From Chitinophagales bacterium (GTDB lineage: Bacteria; Bacteroidota; Bacteroidia; Chitinophagales; UBA2359), in the NCBI GenBank assembly GCA_041392475.1, contig JAWKLZ010000002.1, positions 1,434,501 to 1,498,500 of the forward strand: a stretch of 64,000 bases of DNA, written 5' to 3'. Shown in pieces: positions 1 through 8,834 of the stretch; the first letter of the stretch is position 1, and each line of letters opens with the position of its first letter. The notes below the pieces were generated by a model. That model did no database searches. It was not told where the DNA came from and saw only the letters and a program-made list of their open reading frames with translations. The position numbers and the translations under genes are program-made.

Positions 1-72
1 AGAGATGATCTCGGCTTTCGACATCACAATGCCAAACAACACACCTGTCAATAAAAATTTGATGTAATTCAT
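1..72 (-). CDS. YeeE/YedE-type (DUF6691-like) transporter subunit, N-terminal fragment
   Basis: Only the first 24 codons lie inside the window; the gene runs off the left edge. The visible start (MNYIKFLLTGVLFGIVMSKA) matches the opening of the short second-half YeeE/YedE proteins of Bacteroidota: a hydrophobic first helix followed by a Gly-rich GVLFGIVMSK turn. It begins 6 bp after the stop of the porin gene and would complete a set with the first YeeE/YedE gene at 1504-2061. Such proteins are membrane carriers linked to thiosulfate or other reduced sulfur uptake. The family call rests on a short fragment plus context. Confidence 0.6.
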   Translation of the reverse strand, partial: MNYIKFLLTGVLFGIVMSKAEIIS

Positions 73-78
73 TGTTTA

Positions 79-1497
79 TTAAAAATTTATATTTGCTATC
101 AAATTGAAGTGATGGTAGTTAGTACCATAAAAAACCGTTGCAGGCTTCAATTCCACACTTTTTTCAGTGATCTTGTAGATGTATAAAAATTGTAGTTCCA
201 ACCCTTTCAACTCGTTGGTGAACTGATAGGTCGTATTGGCGGTCAATTGATAAAAAGACGGCACATTGTATTTATTGAACTCAAAAGTGTCTAAACCTGC
301 TGTAATCGTTCGACTCAATCGCACATCCAAGTTCAAGTGCTTGTTCATCAATTCTTTGGTTTTGAATCGAAGCATCCAAACATCTGTATCTCCAAACCCA
401 TCTATCCAACTTCTCGGCTGCGATACATAGAAATCTTCTCGTCCCAACTCTCTCGGAAACAAAAAACGCCCCGAGTCAAATGCATGAAAATAGGCAGCAG
501 ATAATTGCCATTTACCCAACTTGTAACCCATCAAAAGATTCAAAACATTTGCCTTTTCGTCGGGCTGTATGTATCGGTCGGCATAGTCCAGTTCTTCTTG
601 AAAAGCTGCCGCATTTTGGTGAACATATTGCAGTCCCAAGTTCCAATCCCCTTTTTTGTAGTCCGATTGCAGCCAAATGATATTGGTGAGATGGTGAAAA
701 TGGTAGTTCCACATCTGCCATTTCCAACCTTCAATTTGGTCATTTTCATAGCCTATCACGGCGATACCTTTCGTTTGTGCGGTTTCGTGGTAGTGTGCTT
801 TTTCGCCATTGGGCTCAGTGCCATTGTTGTTGAGACCAATCACTTCATCCATCGAAAACCATTCAGTCGTACCCCTCGGTGAAACACCGTCAATCCATCC
901 CAAACTAACTTTTTGGTCTTTCAGTTCACCCCATTCCGACCACAAGCCCTGATATACAAAAGGCATCATCCTGCCATCTCTCCGCAAAAACAATGGACGG
1001 GTATTGATGTCCATTTTGCCGTATTGCACAAACGACTTAGAGAAATTGAAGCGAATAAACAATTCCTCCAGCCTATCTATATCTTTTCCTACTTCGGGTC
1101 GGTTTACATCGTACAACTCCTTTTCCCACTTCGCACTTTTGCCTACAATTGTATCAACTTCATTAAGGTCAGCCGAAAAGGTCTTGTAAGTGAAAATACT
1201 CTTCATCCCAACCTGTAAACCATACCATTCGGGTGTAGTAAGCTGAATACCTTCCCCCAGTGCATTGGTCCAGTAATCCTTCAAGTCGCCCTCATTGACC
1301 GTTGCCATAAAATAGTTGCGGATATGTCCTTGCAAACGGCTTTTACCCCAAAAATCTTGAAGGGAACGGATTGTAGTATCTTTATGGATAAAAGGTGTCT
1401 TATTCTCTGCCAATACAGCTTTTGTCTTGTGTTCTTGGGCTGCAATGGGCTGGAAAATGGCTAAAAGAGAGAGGAAAAGGAAGATGTAGATTTTCAT
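79..1497 (-). CDS. OprD-like outer membrane porin
   Basis: A 472-residue secreted protein with a signal peptide (residues 1-20, hydrophobic core FLFLSLLAIF, ending AA before QEH). The rest is rich in alternating aromatic and polar strands and ends in a strand with a terminal Phe (LIANINF), typical of an outer membrane beta barrel. The central stretch with FVQYGKMDINTRP and a conserved RRDGRM turn suggests the OprD/channel porin group, but I cannot exclude another barrel family. It sits 6 bp downstream of a YeeE/YedE gene and 6 bp upstream of a second one, so it is almost certainly co-transcribed with them and probably admits the substrate across the outer membrane. Its location between the two transporter genes is unusual. 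Confidence 0.65.
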   Translation of the reverse strand: MKIYIFLFLSLLAIFQPIAAQEHKTKAVLAENKTPFIHKDTTIRSLQDFWGKSRLQGHIRNYFMATVNEGDLKDYWTNALGEGIQLTTPEWYGLQVGMKSIFTYKTFSADLNEVDTIVGKSAKWEKELYDVNRPEVGKDIDRLEELFIRFNFSKSFVQYGKMDINTRPLFLRRDGRMMPFVYQGLWSEWGELKDQKVSLGWIDGVSPRGTTEWFSMDEVIGLNNNGTEPNGEKAHYHETAQTKGIAVIGYENDQIEGWKWQMWNYHFHHLTNIIWLQSDYKKGDWNLGLQYVHQNAAAFQEELDYADRYIQPDEKANVLNLLMGYKLGKWQLSAAYFHAFDSGRFLFPRELGREDFYVSQPRSWIDGFGDTDVWMLRFKTKELMNKHLNLDVRLSRTITAGLDTFEFNKYNVPSFYQLTANTTYQFTNELKGLELQFLYIYKITEKSVELKPATVFYGTNYHHFNLIANINF

Positions 1498-1503
1498 AAT
1501 TAC

Positions 1504-2061
1504 CTAAAAAATAATGGGTAAGAAAAGATAGGTCATCATCAAGCCTCCAATGAAAAATCCTGCAACGGCAATCAAAGAAGGAATCTGCAAGTCCGAAATT
1601 CCGCTGATGGCATGTCCAGAAGTACATCCGCCCGCATATCTCGCTCCAAAACCGACCATGAAACCACCGCCCAAAAGAATGAGTAAACCTTTCAAGGAAA
1701 ATACAGATTCACTGCCAAAAATCTCGCTGGGTAAATACTGACTACCAGGATTTTCAAAACCCAGTTCCTTCAAATCTGCAATCGTTTGGGGATTCAAAAG
1801 CACGGTTTCGGAAAGTGTGAGGTAATGAGCTGCAATGAACCCACCCACAATTGCGCCAACGACAAACATCAAATTCCAGCGTTGGGCTTTCCAATCAAAT
1901 TTAAAAAAATCGGCAAGTCTGTCTCCACCTGCTGCCGAACACATTGTCCGCAAATTGGCCGACATTCCAAAGTCTTTGCCAAAATAGAGTAGCAAAAGCA
2001 TCACAAGGGCTATCAAAGGCCCTGCCACGTACCATTCCCAAGGTTGGGTAATTATCTCCAT
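1504..2061 (-). CDS. YeeE/YedE family sulfur-compound transporter subunit
   Basis: A 185-residue integral membrane protein with about four hydrophobic segments (around residues 13-28, 66-80, 123-140 and 161-184). It shows the two hallmark cysteine-containing signatures of the YeeE/YedE (TsuA-like) family: FGMSANLRTMC with Cys41, and GARYAGGCTSGHAISG with Cys146. In characterised TsuA proteins such cysteines line the thiosulfate path; here transport of thiosulfate or a related compound is inferred. At about 185 residues this is a half-length member, expected to work with the second half encoded at the left edge of the window. It is preceded by a 222-bp gap holding a perfect 14-bp palindrome, downstream of a Crp/Fnr gene read in the same direction. 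Confidence 0.88.
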   Translation of the reverse strand: MEIITQPWEWYVAGPLIALVMLLLLYFGKDFGMSANLRTMCSAAGGDRLADFFKFDWKAQRWNLMFVVGAIVGGFIAAHYLTLSETVLLNPQTIADLKELGFENPGSQYLPSEIFGSESVFSLKGLLILLGGGFMVGFGARYAGGCTSGHAISGISDLQIPSLIAVAGFFIGGLMMTYLFLPIIF

Positions 2062-2140
2062 TTGTTCTTTGCTTTTTATTCAAGTTATGAATATTCGTTC
2101 TTTCTGGTAGCAAAGATACGGGTAGAAGAAGGTTTGAGGA

Positions 2141-2154
2141 GTAACAATTGTTAC
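2141..2154. promoter_or_regulatory. Palindromic operator candidate (Crp/Fnr type)
   Basis: GTAACAATTGTTAC is a perfect 14-bp palindrome lying 80-93 bp upstream of the YeeE/YedE start codon. TAAC/GTTA half-sites with a short centre resemble operators of Bacteroidota Crp/Fnr-family regulators, and such a regulator is encoded immediately upstream. The assignment to that regulator is inference; the palindrome itself is directly visible. Confidence 0.5.
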
Positions 2155-2283
2155 AGTGAAGGCAGAAGAGCTTCCATGAGAAAGAATAGAGAGGCAAAAA
2201 GAGGGAATCAATACTTGAATTGTATAGGCAAAACAGAGAAGAACACATCTTACTTCTAACATCCGCCTTCTCTCCTCCAAAAT

Positions 2284-2919
2284 TTAATAATAATTCGGCA
2301 CTTCAATCAAATTTCGGTGCAATTTGATTTTGCCATCATTCTCCAATTTCTTCAATAAGCGAGAGATTACCACCCTTGAAGAATTGAGTTCGGATGCAAT
2401 CTGAAAATGCGTCACAATAAGATTGGAGCTTTTGGCAATAAATGCTTTGTCGGTCAGGTATTTGTAAAGGCGTTCTTCCATGTTGTTAAATGCAAGATTG
2501 TCAATCGCTTCCAGCATTTCATTCAGACGGGTATTGTAGCTTTCAAAGACAAACACCCGCCAAGTTTCGTATTGTATGATCCAATCCACCATTTTGTGGA
2601 CGGGAACCATGATTAGTTCGGTGTAAATTTCGGCAACTGCCCTAATTTGGCTTTTTGTTTTTCGCAAACAACAGTTGAGGGTCATCGCACACGTATCACC
2701 TACCTCCAAATAATACAACAACAATTCACTGCCATCCTCATCCTCACGCATGATTTTGATAGAACCCGACAACAACAAAGGCATGTATTCAATCGTGTCG
2801 CCGATGTCCATAATCGTCGTGTCTTCCTTCACTTTGCGGTAAGTACCAACGGCTGCAATTTCCTCAATCAGCTTGGCTTCAAAAACGTATTGGTATCTTT
2901 CCTTTAATAATTCTAACAT
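2284..2919 (-). CDS. Crp/Fnr family transcriptional regulator
   Basis: A 211-residue regulator with an N-terminal cyclic-nucleotide-binding-like beta barrel (roughly residues 20-115, including IMDIGDTIEYMPLLLSGSIKI and a DEDGSELLLYYLEVGD stretch), a long dimer helix around 120-150 and a C-terminal winged helix-turn-helix (about 165-205: VTHFQIASELNSSRVVISRL). No N-terminal cysteine cluster for an Fe-S centre is seen, so it is not a classical oxygen-sensing Fnr. The effector is unknown. It lies 29 bp downstream of dnaN and upstream of the YeeE/porin set, which it probably controls; this arrangement of a Crp/Fnr gene beside YeeE/YedE genes is common in Bacteroidota. A TGTGA-N6-TCACT dyad covers its start codon (2919-2934). 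Confidence 0.9.
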   Translation of the reverse strand: MLELLKERYQYVFEAKLIEEIAAVGTYRKVKEDTTIMDIGDTIEYMPLLLSGSIKIMREDEDGSELLLYYLEVGDTCAMTLNCCLRKTKSQIRAVAEIYTELIMVPVHKMVDWIIQYETWRVFVFESYNTRLNEMLEAIDNLAFNNMEERLYKYLTDKAFIAKSSNLIVTHFQIASELNSSRVVISRLLKKLENDGKIKLHRNLIEVPNYY

Positions 2920-2948
2920 GTGAGCAATATCACTTGAATGTATAATTT

Positions 2949-4067
2949 CTATTGATTCAACATAATTGGCATGACCAACATCAACAAATCCTCTTCTTCC
3001 ACTTGTACAGTTGGTACAATCAAACCTGCCCTTGAAGGAGTTGAAAGTTCTAATGCAATTTCGTCGCCATCCATTACACCCAAAATCTCCACTAAAAACT
3101 TAGCATTGAAAGCAATTTCCATATCATCCCCTTCATACTCACAGGTTAGATTCTCACGAGCTTCACTCGAAAAGTCAATATCTTGTGCATACAAAGAAAG
3201 CTTGTTGTTCTCGATTTTCAAGGCTACTTGATAGGTCGTTTTGTTGGAGAAAATTGCAATTCTTTTCAAGGAGTTTTGGAAGTCTTTTTTATTGATAATC
3301 AATCGATTTGGATTCTCTGTTGGGATAACCGCATTGTAATCAGGATAGCGAGCATCAATCAATCGGCACTTCAATCGAGTACCGTTGAAGTTGAAAAATA
3401 CATCCGCTTGATCGTAAGAAATGGTGATGTCTGTATCATCGCTTGGTAAAGCAGCTTTCAACAAGCCCAAAGCTTTTTTGGGAACAATAAAACTGGAGTT
3501 TTCATCGCTTGTTTGACCTGTATGGCTGTAACGCACCAATTTGTGGGCATCTGTTGCCACAAATGTCACACCATCAGTACCCATAATGAAATAAACGCCT
3601 GTCATAGATGGGCGTAGTTCATCGGTACTCACTGCAAAGGTACATTTATTGATGGCAGTAGCCAAAACCGAAGCTTTCAATACAATTTGATTTGCACCTT
3701 CTAAACTTGGCACTTGGAAAAAATCATCATCAGGCTCACCCGCCAATTTATAGCGTCCATTGAGAGAGGAAATACTGATGATGTTGGTATCTGGATTCAA
3801 CTCGAAAGTCAAAGGCTGATCGGGGAGTGTTTTCAACAACTCTAATAAAATTTTTGCAGGAACTGCAATTTTTCCATCTTGTTGTGCGCTTACATCCAAT
3901 GTCACCGACATCGTTGTTTCCAAGTCTGTTGCTACTACCGTCAATTGGGAGTTATTGACTTCAAACAAAAAATCTTCTAAAATAGGAATTGTGGTGTTGG
4001 TTCCTACGGCTCCATTTATGATTTGCAACTGCTTTTGCAGTTCAGATGTGCTGGTCGTAAATTTCAT
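2949..4067 (-). CDS. dnaN: DNA polymerase III beta subunit (sliding clamp)
   Basis: A 372-residue clamp, the usual length. It contains the three repeated clamp domains (about 1-120, 125-245 and 250-372), with family segments such as MKFTTSTSELQKQLQ at the N-terminus, ATDLETTM in domain 1, STDELRPSMTGVYF and ATDAHKLVRY in domain 2, and a C-terminus ending in VMPIMLNQ that corresponds to the conserved peptide-binding edge (VMPMRL in E. coli). It tethers the polymerase to DNA. Here it is not next to dnaA; the Crp/Fnr gene follows after 29 bp and a 374-bp region separates it from the divergent carbonic anhydrase gene. Its presence on the same arm as the probable origin at 60-61 kb is consistent with origin proximity. 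Confidence 0.97.
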   Translation of the reverse strand: MKFTTSTSELQKQLQIINGAVGTNTTIPILEDFLFEVNNSQLTVVATDLETTMSVTLDVSAQQDGKIAVPAKILLELLKTLPDQPLTFELNPDTNIISISSLNGRYKLAGEPDDDFFQVPSLEGANQIVLKASVLATAINKCTFAVSTDELRPSMTGVYFIMGTDGVTFVATDAHKLVRYSHTGQTSDENSSFIVPKKALGLLKAALPSDDTDITISYDQADVFFNFNGTRLKCRLIDARYPDYNAVIPTENPNRLIINKKDFQNSLKRIAIFSNKTTYQVALKIENNKLSLYAQDIDFSSEARENLTCEYEGDDMEIAFNAKFLVEILGVMDGDEIALELSTPSRAGLIVPTVQVEEEDLLMLVMPIMLNQ

Positions 4068-4441
4068 ATTATTTTTTGAGTTAAAAACAACTTACAGATG
4101 AATCCATAAAGTTACAATAATTTTAGAGATTTGGGATCGAAGATTGTCAATGAAAAAATGTAAATTGGAAGGAATTCAAATTTCAGGCAAAAAACAAACA
4201 CAATTTATAATAATGTATATTTTTGAATTTAATCGTTCTATTTAACTCCCTATCAAACAATTACAAAACCATCAAGGCAGTAACAATTTTAAGCACTTCA
4301 ATTGTTCTTTTGATTACTGACATGAAAGATAGAATGTTCGTTCAATATGGTAAAATAGCACATCCTTTTCCTTTATTTAACACTGATTATCAGATACTTA
4401 AATAAAAAACTCATATAAACTTCAAAAAAAATTCTTTTATT
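4068..4441. other. Divergent intergenic region dnaN / carbonic anhydrase
   Basis: 374 bp without a convincing gene. It must hold the promoters of two divergent genes. On the plus strand TATTTTTG at 4218-4225 fits the Bacteroidota -7 consensus TAnnTTTG, but I see no matching -33 TTG at the right distance, so this is weak. No hairpin terminator or long repeat was found. Confidence 0.4.
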
Positions 4442-4954
4442 ATGGCAATTATTAAAACGGTGCATGATTGCACTCCTCAATTTGGTGAAAATTGTTTTTT
4501 GGCAGACAATGCCGTTGTGATTGGAGAAGTCATAATGGGCGACAATTGCAGCGTGTGGTTCAGTGCTGTTGTTCGAGGGGATGTGCATTACATCAAAATG
4601 GGCAACAAGGTGAATGTGCAGGATGGTGCAGTGATTCATTGTACTTACAAAAAAGCTCCAACGAATATCGGCAACAATGTTTCGATTGGTCACAATGCGA
4701 TTGTGCACGGCTGCACGATTCACGATAATGTGTTGATTGGAATGGGAGCGATTGTGATGGACAATGCCGTTGTTCATTCAAACAGCATCATTGCGGCAGG
4801 GGCAGTGGTCTTGGAAAATACGGTGGTAGAATCGGGTTGTATCTATGCGGGCGTTCCCGCCAAAAAGGTCAAAAACTTGAGTGAAGAACAAACTGCTGAT
4901 TTGATTGAACGGATTGCGAACAATTATGTTTTTTATGCGGATTGGTTTCGTTAA
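4442..4954 (+). CDS. Gamma carbonic anhydrase family protein
   Basis: A 170-residue left-handed beta-helix protein built from hexapeptide repeats (for example NAVVIG, NCSVWF, NVLIGM). The three histidines that bind the catalytic metal in gamma-class carbonic anhydrases are at the expected places: His66 (AVIHCTY), then His84 and His89 with the canonical five-residue spacing (SIGHNAIVHGC). Conserved VWF...VVRGD (residues 38-47) and the C-terminal YAGVPAKKVK motif also fit the YrdA/PaaY/CaiE group. It probably hydrates CO2 or is a related thioesterase-like member; members of this group are often inactive or of unknown substrate, so the reaction is inferred. It is cytosolic (no signal peptide) and transcribed alone. 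Confidence 0.9.
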   Translation: MAIIKTVHDCTPQFGENCFLADNAVVIGEVIMGDNCSVWFSAVVRGDVHYIKMGNKVNVQDGAVIHCTYKKAPTNIGNNVSIGHNAIVHGCTIHDNVLIGMGAIVMDNAVVHSNSIIAAGAVVLENTVVESGCIYAGVPAKKVKNLSEEQTADLIERIANNYVFYADWFR

Positions 4955-5160
4955 TTTTTATTCTACTTTACTTGTGTACCAAATTTTATGTTATTTGTAA
5001 TGATTTTGTCAAATTTCACCAAAGCAGTATGTTTTTTAACTAATTGATACACAATCTTTTTTTGATAAATTTTTATTATACTTGTAAATAGTTGTGAAAA
5101 ATAATTGTCGACGCTTTATTTCAACACACACTTATTCCATTAACATAAATTTTTTACAGA

Positions 5161-6285
5161 ATGAAATTTATCAAAAACACACATTTATTTATTGTGTTGA
5201 TAGCTCTCTGCGTAGTATCTTGTACCAAGCAAGACAGCATTATAGATACGAGCCTTAACACACAAAGTCACGATATTATTGATGTTTCTAATGAGGAATT
5301 CATTGATGGTGTTTCTCAGGCAGATGTAATTGTTCCCATTGACTTAGAAGTACAAGTTAGAGATGGAATGATGATTTTCAAGGACCATACTTCTTTTATT
5401 CACGCAATGGATGTTTTGTTTGAACACAATTTAGAAAGTATTGAAGCTTGGGAACGACAGATTGGCTTCAAATCTCTTTTTACAGAACTCGCCAGAATTG
5501 AAGAATTGCCTTTGGAAGATATGCAAAGAGAGTTGAAGAAAGGTAGGTTAGAACAAGTTACAGAAATTAAAACCTTTGAAGGAGAGCCTTTCTTAGAATG
5601 TTCGATGTATAGTAGGGCAATGTCTATGGTTCTTAATACTGATGCGTTGGTTCAAGTAGATGCTTTTATTGGAACGATTGGGCAAGATATAACAATATGG
5701 ACAATGCCTAAAAATAAAGAGGAACTTATTCAGGCATTTGATACAAGAGAAAAACCTATTGGAAAAGAGTTTATTATAGATGATGGTAGATTTTTTGAAC
5801 ATAAGAAGGATTTTGCAGTAAATACAAGTTGTACTAAAAATGCTTTATGGCATTCAGGTACTAATACATTTGTAAACCCCGATGCGAATAGAAGAATAGA
5901 TACTCGTTTTATATTTTCTCCAATTACAACTAATCGTTCTAACGGAAATAAAGACTACACTTGTAAGTTTTCTGCATTGAGTACTTCAAGAAAGAGTAGC
6001 TGCTGTAAATATAAAACTGATCATTACTGGGCTATTGATATAGAAACAACGACTTTTGACCCAGCAACAGGAAATACGGCATGGACAGCTAATGGAACTA
6101 CTACTAATCAAAAGCATGGGGGAGACAATATTACCATAGTAACGTACCAAGATGTATCTCAAAGTTTTTTAATTACCAATGGTATAAGTCTCGTAGAGGC
6201 ATATCCTAATAATCAAAATGGACAAGGTACGAAATTATCTCATAGAGGAATGGACGGTGATTATGCTCGATTTACATGTGATTAA
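5161..6285 (+). CDS. Hypothetical lipoprotein
   Basis: A 374-residue protein I do not recognise. It begins with a lipoprotein signal peptide (hydrophobic LFIVLIALC, lipobox VVSC with the acylated Cys21), so it should be attached to a membrane facing the periplasm or cell surface. The mature part starts with a Ser/Asp-rich linker, then a helical acidic region (about residues 75-130) and a C-terminal half with several cysteines (SCTKNALW, SSCCKYKTD and a terminal FTCD), which probably form disulfides. A hairpin with a short T-run follows at 6304-6329. The next gene encodes an outer membrane barrel in the same direction, so the pair may cooperate at the envelope. Confidence 0.75.
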   Translation: MKFIKNTHLFIVLIALCVVSCTKQDSIIDTSLNTQSHDIIDVSNEEFIDGVSQADVIVPIDLEVQVRDGMMIFKDHTSFIHAMDVLFEHNLESIEAWERQIGFKSLFTELARIEELPLEDMQRELKKGRLEQVTEIKTFEGEPFLECSMYSRAMSMVLNTDALVQVDAFIGTIGQDITIWTMPKNKEELIQAFDTREKPIGKEFIIDDGRFFEHKKDFAVNTSCTKNALWHSGTNTFVNPDANRRIDTRFIFSPITTNRSNGNKDYTCKFSALSTSRKSSCCKYKTDHYWAIDIETTTFDPATGNTAWTANGTTTNQKHGGDNITIVTYQDVSQSFLITNGISLVEAYPNNQNGQGTKLSHRGMDGDYARFTCD

Positions 6286-6303
6286 TAACATTTTATAACT
6301 TTA

Positions 6304-6329
6304 GAGTATGCTGAAAAAACAGCATACTC
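6304..6329 (+). terminator. Hairpin terminator between lipoprotein and barrel genes
   Basis: GAGTATGCTG and CAGCATACTC form a perfect 10-bp stem around a loop of six A, followed by ATTTTCTT. It lies 19 bp after the lipoprotein stop and 17 bp before the next start, so it may terminate or attenuate transcription between the two genes. Confidence 0.7.
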
Positions 6330-6345
6330 ATTTTCTTAAGCAACC

Positions 6346-7167
6346 ATGAAAATTACTGTATTTATATTTTTTTGTTTTTTGATTTTACCTTCCGAGCTAT
6401 TTGCACAATTTTCATCCATTACAATTTCAACAGGACTTCAATACTCAGATGTTTATACCCTTGATTTTTCTGATGATTTCAAAGGGTACAATACCACTAA
6501 ACGAGGTTTCTATTTAACAATAGGAGTAGATTACCAGGTTTTAAGATGTTTGAAGATTGAGACAAACTTGACTTATCAAGAGCGCAAAGCTTTGGAAGTT
6601 TTTCATTTTCCTTTTGGAGATGAAAGCCAACAAGTAGCAGGAGTAACAGGAATGTGGATATTTGCAAAATACCCTACAAGTCCGCAAAGTGAAATTTTTG
6701 ATCCCGAAATTGACCATCCTTTTCCCAATTTCAGATATCTAAATTTAGAGTTCATCCCCATGTTTGAAATAGGGCAAAAATTAAAATTAAGAGCTGGATT
6801 TGGCTTATTTGGAGGTATATTGCTCAATCCCGCACAAATGACCTTTGGTAGAGAAGATTTCCCTCGTGATGATGCCTTTTTTGAACCGCCTTTCAACGTT
6901 TACGGAGAAGTATCGTATCACGAATATGATTTTGGTTACCTTCCCAAAATTGCCATTTCTTACCCTATCAATGGCAAAATGAATATAGGAGCATCGGCAA
7001 AAGCCTATCTATCAAGAGTAAGACTAAACGATACTTTTGTTGCTCCTAGAAACCTGCAATGGAATATACGTTGGGAATCTTTTTTAGTAGGTCTTGATTT
7101 TCAATACCGTTTTCCTGAGAAAAAGAAAGAAAAACGACAAAAAACATTGATATATCCTTTAAATTAA
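6346..7167 (+). CDS. Outer membrane beta-barrel protein
   Basis: A 273-residue protein with a signal peptide (VFIFFCFLILPSELFA, cleaved before QFSS). The mature part shows short amphipathic strands with aromatic girdles (GYNTTKRGFYLTIGVDYQV, LKIETNLTYQERK, LKLRAGFGLFGGI, MNIGASAKAYLSR, WESFLVGLDFQYRF), typical of small porin-family barrels of Bacteroidota, and it closes with a strand FLVGLDFQYRF followed by a basic tail. Substrate or function cannot be read from the sequence. Its stop codon lies 5 bp from the stop of the convergent Ig-like lipoprotein gene, leaving no room for a shared terminator. Confidence 0.75.
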   Translation: MKITVFIFFCFLILPSELFAQFSSITISTGLQYSDVYTLDFSDDFKGYNTTKRGFYLTIGVDYQVLRCLKIETNLTYQERKALEVFHFPFGDESQQVAGVTGMWIFAKYPTSPQSEIFDPEIDHPFPNFRYLNLEFIPMFEIGQKLKLRAGFGLFGGILLNPAQMTFGREDFPRDDAFFEPPFNVYGEVSYHEYDFGYLPKIAISYPINGKMNIGASAKAYLSRVRLNDTFVAPRNLQWNIRWESFLVGLDFQYRFPEKKKEKRQKTLIYPLN

Positions 7168-7172
7168 GTCAT

Positions 7173-8801
7173 TTACTCCAAATCCACCACCACCTCATTC
7201 TCCCAATTCGGACGAATCTCCACTTTCTCCGAAATCACAAAGATTTTTTCGGGTTGTCGCTTCAATTCATAATCACCCGTTGTCCATTCGCCATCTTTGT
7301 TGCGGTCTTCAATCACCGAAATTTGGTATTCGGCAGGTTTCAAGTAAGGCAAAGTCAATTGATTGTTGGAGAGTTTTTGTTCCTTTACGAGTTTGTTGTT
7401 TTTGTCTGACAACTGAAAAATATAGTCCAAATCTTCGTTGAAGTTTCGAAGTTTAACAATCAAAGTTCCATAATCTTCCTCAGATTTGACCTTAAAATTT
7501 AGCGAAATCGTATCACGAGTTTGCCCAAAAAAGTCGGTAGCAAAAGTAGGGTAGAGGTCGATTTGGTAATTTTGGGTGGGCTTCCAATCCGCATCTAAGT
7601 AGATTCGGTGTATATTCGAGGTATCTTGCCATACCTTCAATGACTGTTTTGCAGGAATTGAATCTTCAAAAAAGGCAATCTGAGTCGAGTCTATTTGTAG
7701 GATAGGATGATTGTATTGCAGCCAAATTCGCTGATTCAAGTCCAGTTCTCCACGGCCCAAATTGGTTCGATAGGTCAATTTGGGTAAATCTTCTGCCTTT
7801 TTCAAGCTCTTAAATTCAATTGTATCAGCAAAACCTTCACTGCCGATGACTTCAAAAACCAATTCTTCTGCCACACTCGAATGGTACCATATATTGACCG
7901 TATCCTTTTTTGCAGCATAATCTATCAACAGAGAATCAGCAGTAATCAAATTTAGGCTGTCCAATAAGCGGACTTCTAAAGTGTCTTGAGCTTTGGTGAA
8001 CAACAATTGAAGGCGGCCATAGTCCAATTTCTTTTTCTCGTTCAAGCGCAAAACTGTTTTTTCTTCGTTGAACATCATTAGGTCAAAATGTTCTCGCAAA
8101 CTATCTGTAATGGTGATGGGAGAGGGGTAAAAAGCGATGTCTTCGGTAGTCTGGTCGAAAAAATAGTTGTTGTTTTTATCGGAAAGTGCAATCAATTGGT
8201 AGGTCCCCGCTCGAATATTGCGAAGATTAAACGTGCCTTCTTTGTCGGTTCGGCTGATGTATTTGGGAGGGGTAGTGGTAAACAAAGTGTCAGAACCTGC
8301 CTCATACAAAGCCACCAATACGTTTTCGGCTGCGGCTTTGTCTTTGGCATACATGACTTCTCCACGAATGGCTAAAGAGTCAATTTCATCGCCTGTCGCA
8401 AAGGCATACTCGTGGTTTTCCAGCTCATTTCCCTCATTGTTGTCTTGAATCGCCAAGCCAAAATTGATGGTATAGGTCGTGTTTTCCTGCAAATCTTCTT
8501 GCAGTTCGATGGTCAAAGTTTTGCCTTTGATTTTGAATTCAGGGCGTTTGATCATCAAAGGAGAGATGACGATTTGCTCAGTGGGATTGTTGAGTTTGAT
8601 AAATTCGTCAAACTCAATTTCAATTGTTTTAGCATTGAAGTTGGTAGATAGGTGAGGGGGGCTTACTGCCAAAACCTTAGGGGGGATTTCGTCTTTTGCT
8701 CCACCATTAGGTGATATTTGCTTTGCACAAGCTATCAATAAGCAATACCCCAATAGGCATAAGTAAAAAATCTGTAGCCATTTTTTCAAAATCATATGCA
8801 T
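7173..8801 (-). CDS. Lipoprotein with N-terminal Ig-like (Big_5/SbsA-like) domain
   Basis: A large surface lipoprotein of 542 residues when started at the ATG at 8801; the reading frame extends a few codons further to a TTG, which is less likely. The lipobox is LIAC with Cys25. Directly after it come GGAKDEIPPKVLAVSPP and a roughly 100-residue Ig-like domain with EIEFDEFIKL, ENTTYTINFG and NHEYAFATG, the signature of Big_5 domains common in Bacteroidota. The region after about residue 145 looks like a carboxypeptidase-regulatory beta sandwich (GTFNLRNIRAGTYQLIAL), and the C-terminus repeats a similar motif (LPYLKPAEYQISVIED). It starts 33 bp after mnmG and is probably read through from it. 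Its function is unknown. Confidence 0.85.
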   Translation of the reverse strand: MHMILKKWLQIFYLCLLGYCLLIACAKQISPNGGAKDEIPPKVLAVSPPHLSTNFNAKTIEIEFDEFIKLNNPTEQIVISPLMIKRPEFKIKGKTLTIELQEDLQENTTYTINFGLAIQDNNEGNELENHEYAFATGDEIDSLAIRGEVMYAKDKAAAENVLVALYEAGSDTLFTTTPPKYISRTDKEGTFNLRNIRAGTYQLIALSDKNNNYFFDQTTEDIAFYPSPITITDSLREHFDLMMFNEEKTVLRLNEKKKLDYGRLQLLFTKAQDTLEVRLLDSLNLITADSLLIDYAAKKDTVNIWYHSSVAEELVFEVIGSEGFADTIEFKSLKKAEDLPKLTYRTNLGRGELDLNQRIWLQYNHPILQIDSTQIAFFEDSIPAKQSLKVWQDTSNIHRIYLDADWKPTQNYQIDLYPTFATDFFGQTRDTISLNFKVKSEEDYGTLIVKLRNFNEDLDYIFQLSDKNNKLVKEQKLSNNQLTLPYLKPAEYQISVIEDRNKDGEWTTGDYELKRQPEKIFVISEKVEIRPNWENEVVVDLE

Positions 8802-8834
8802 ACTATTCACCAATTACTGATCCACTAATCACTA

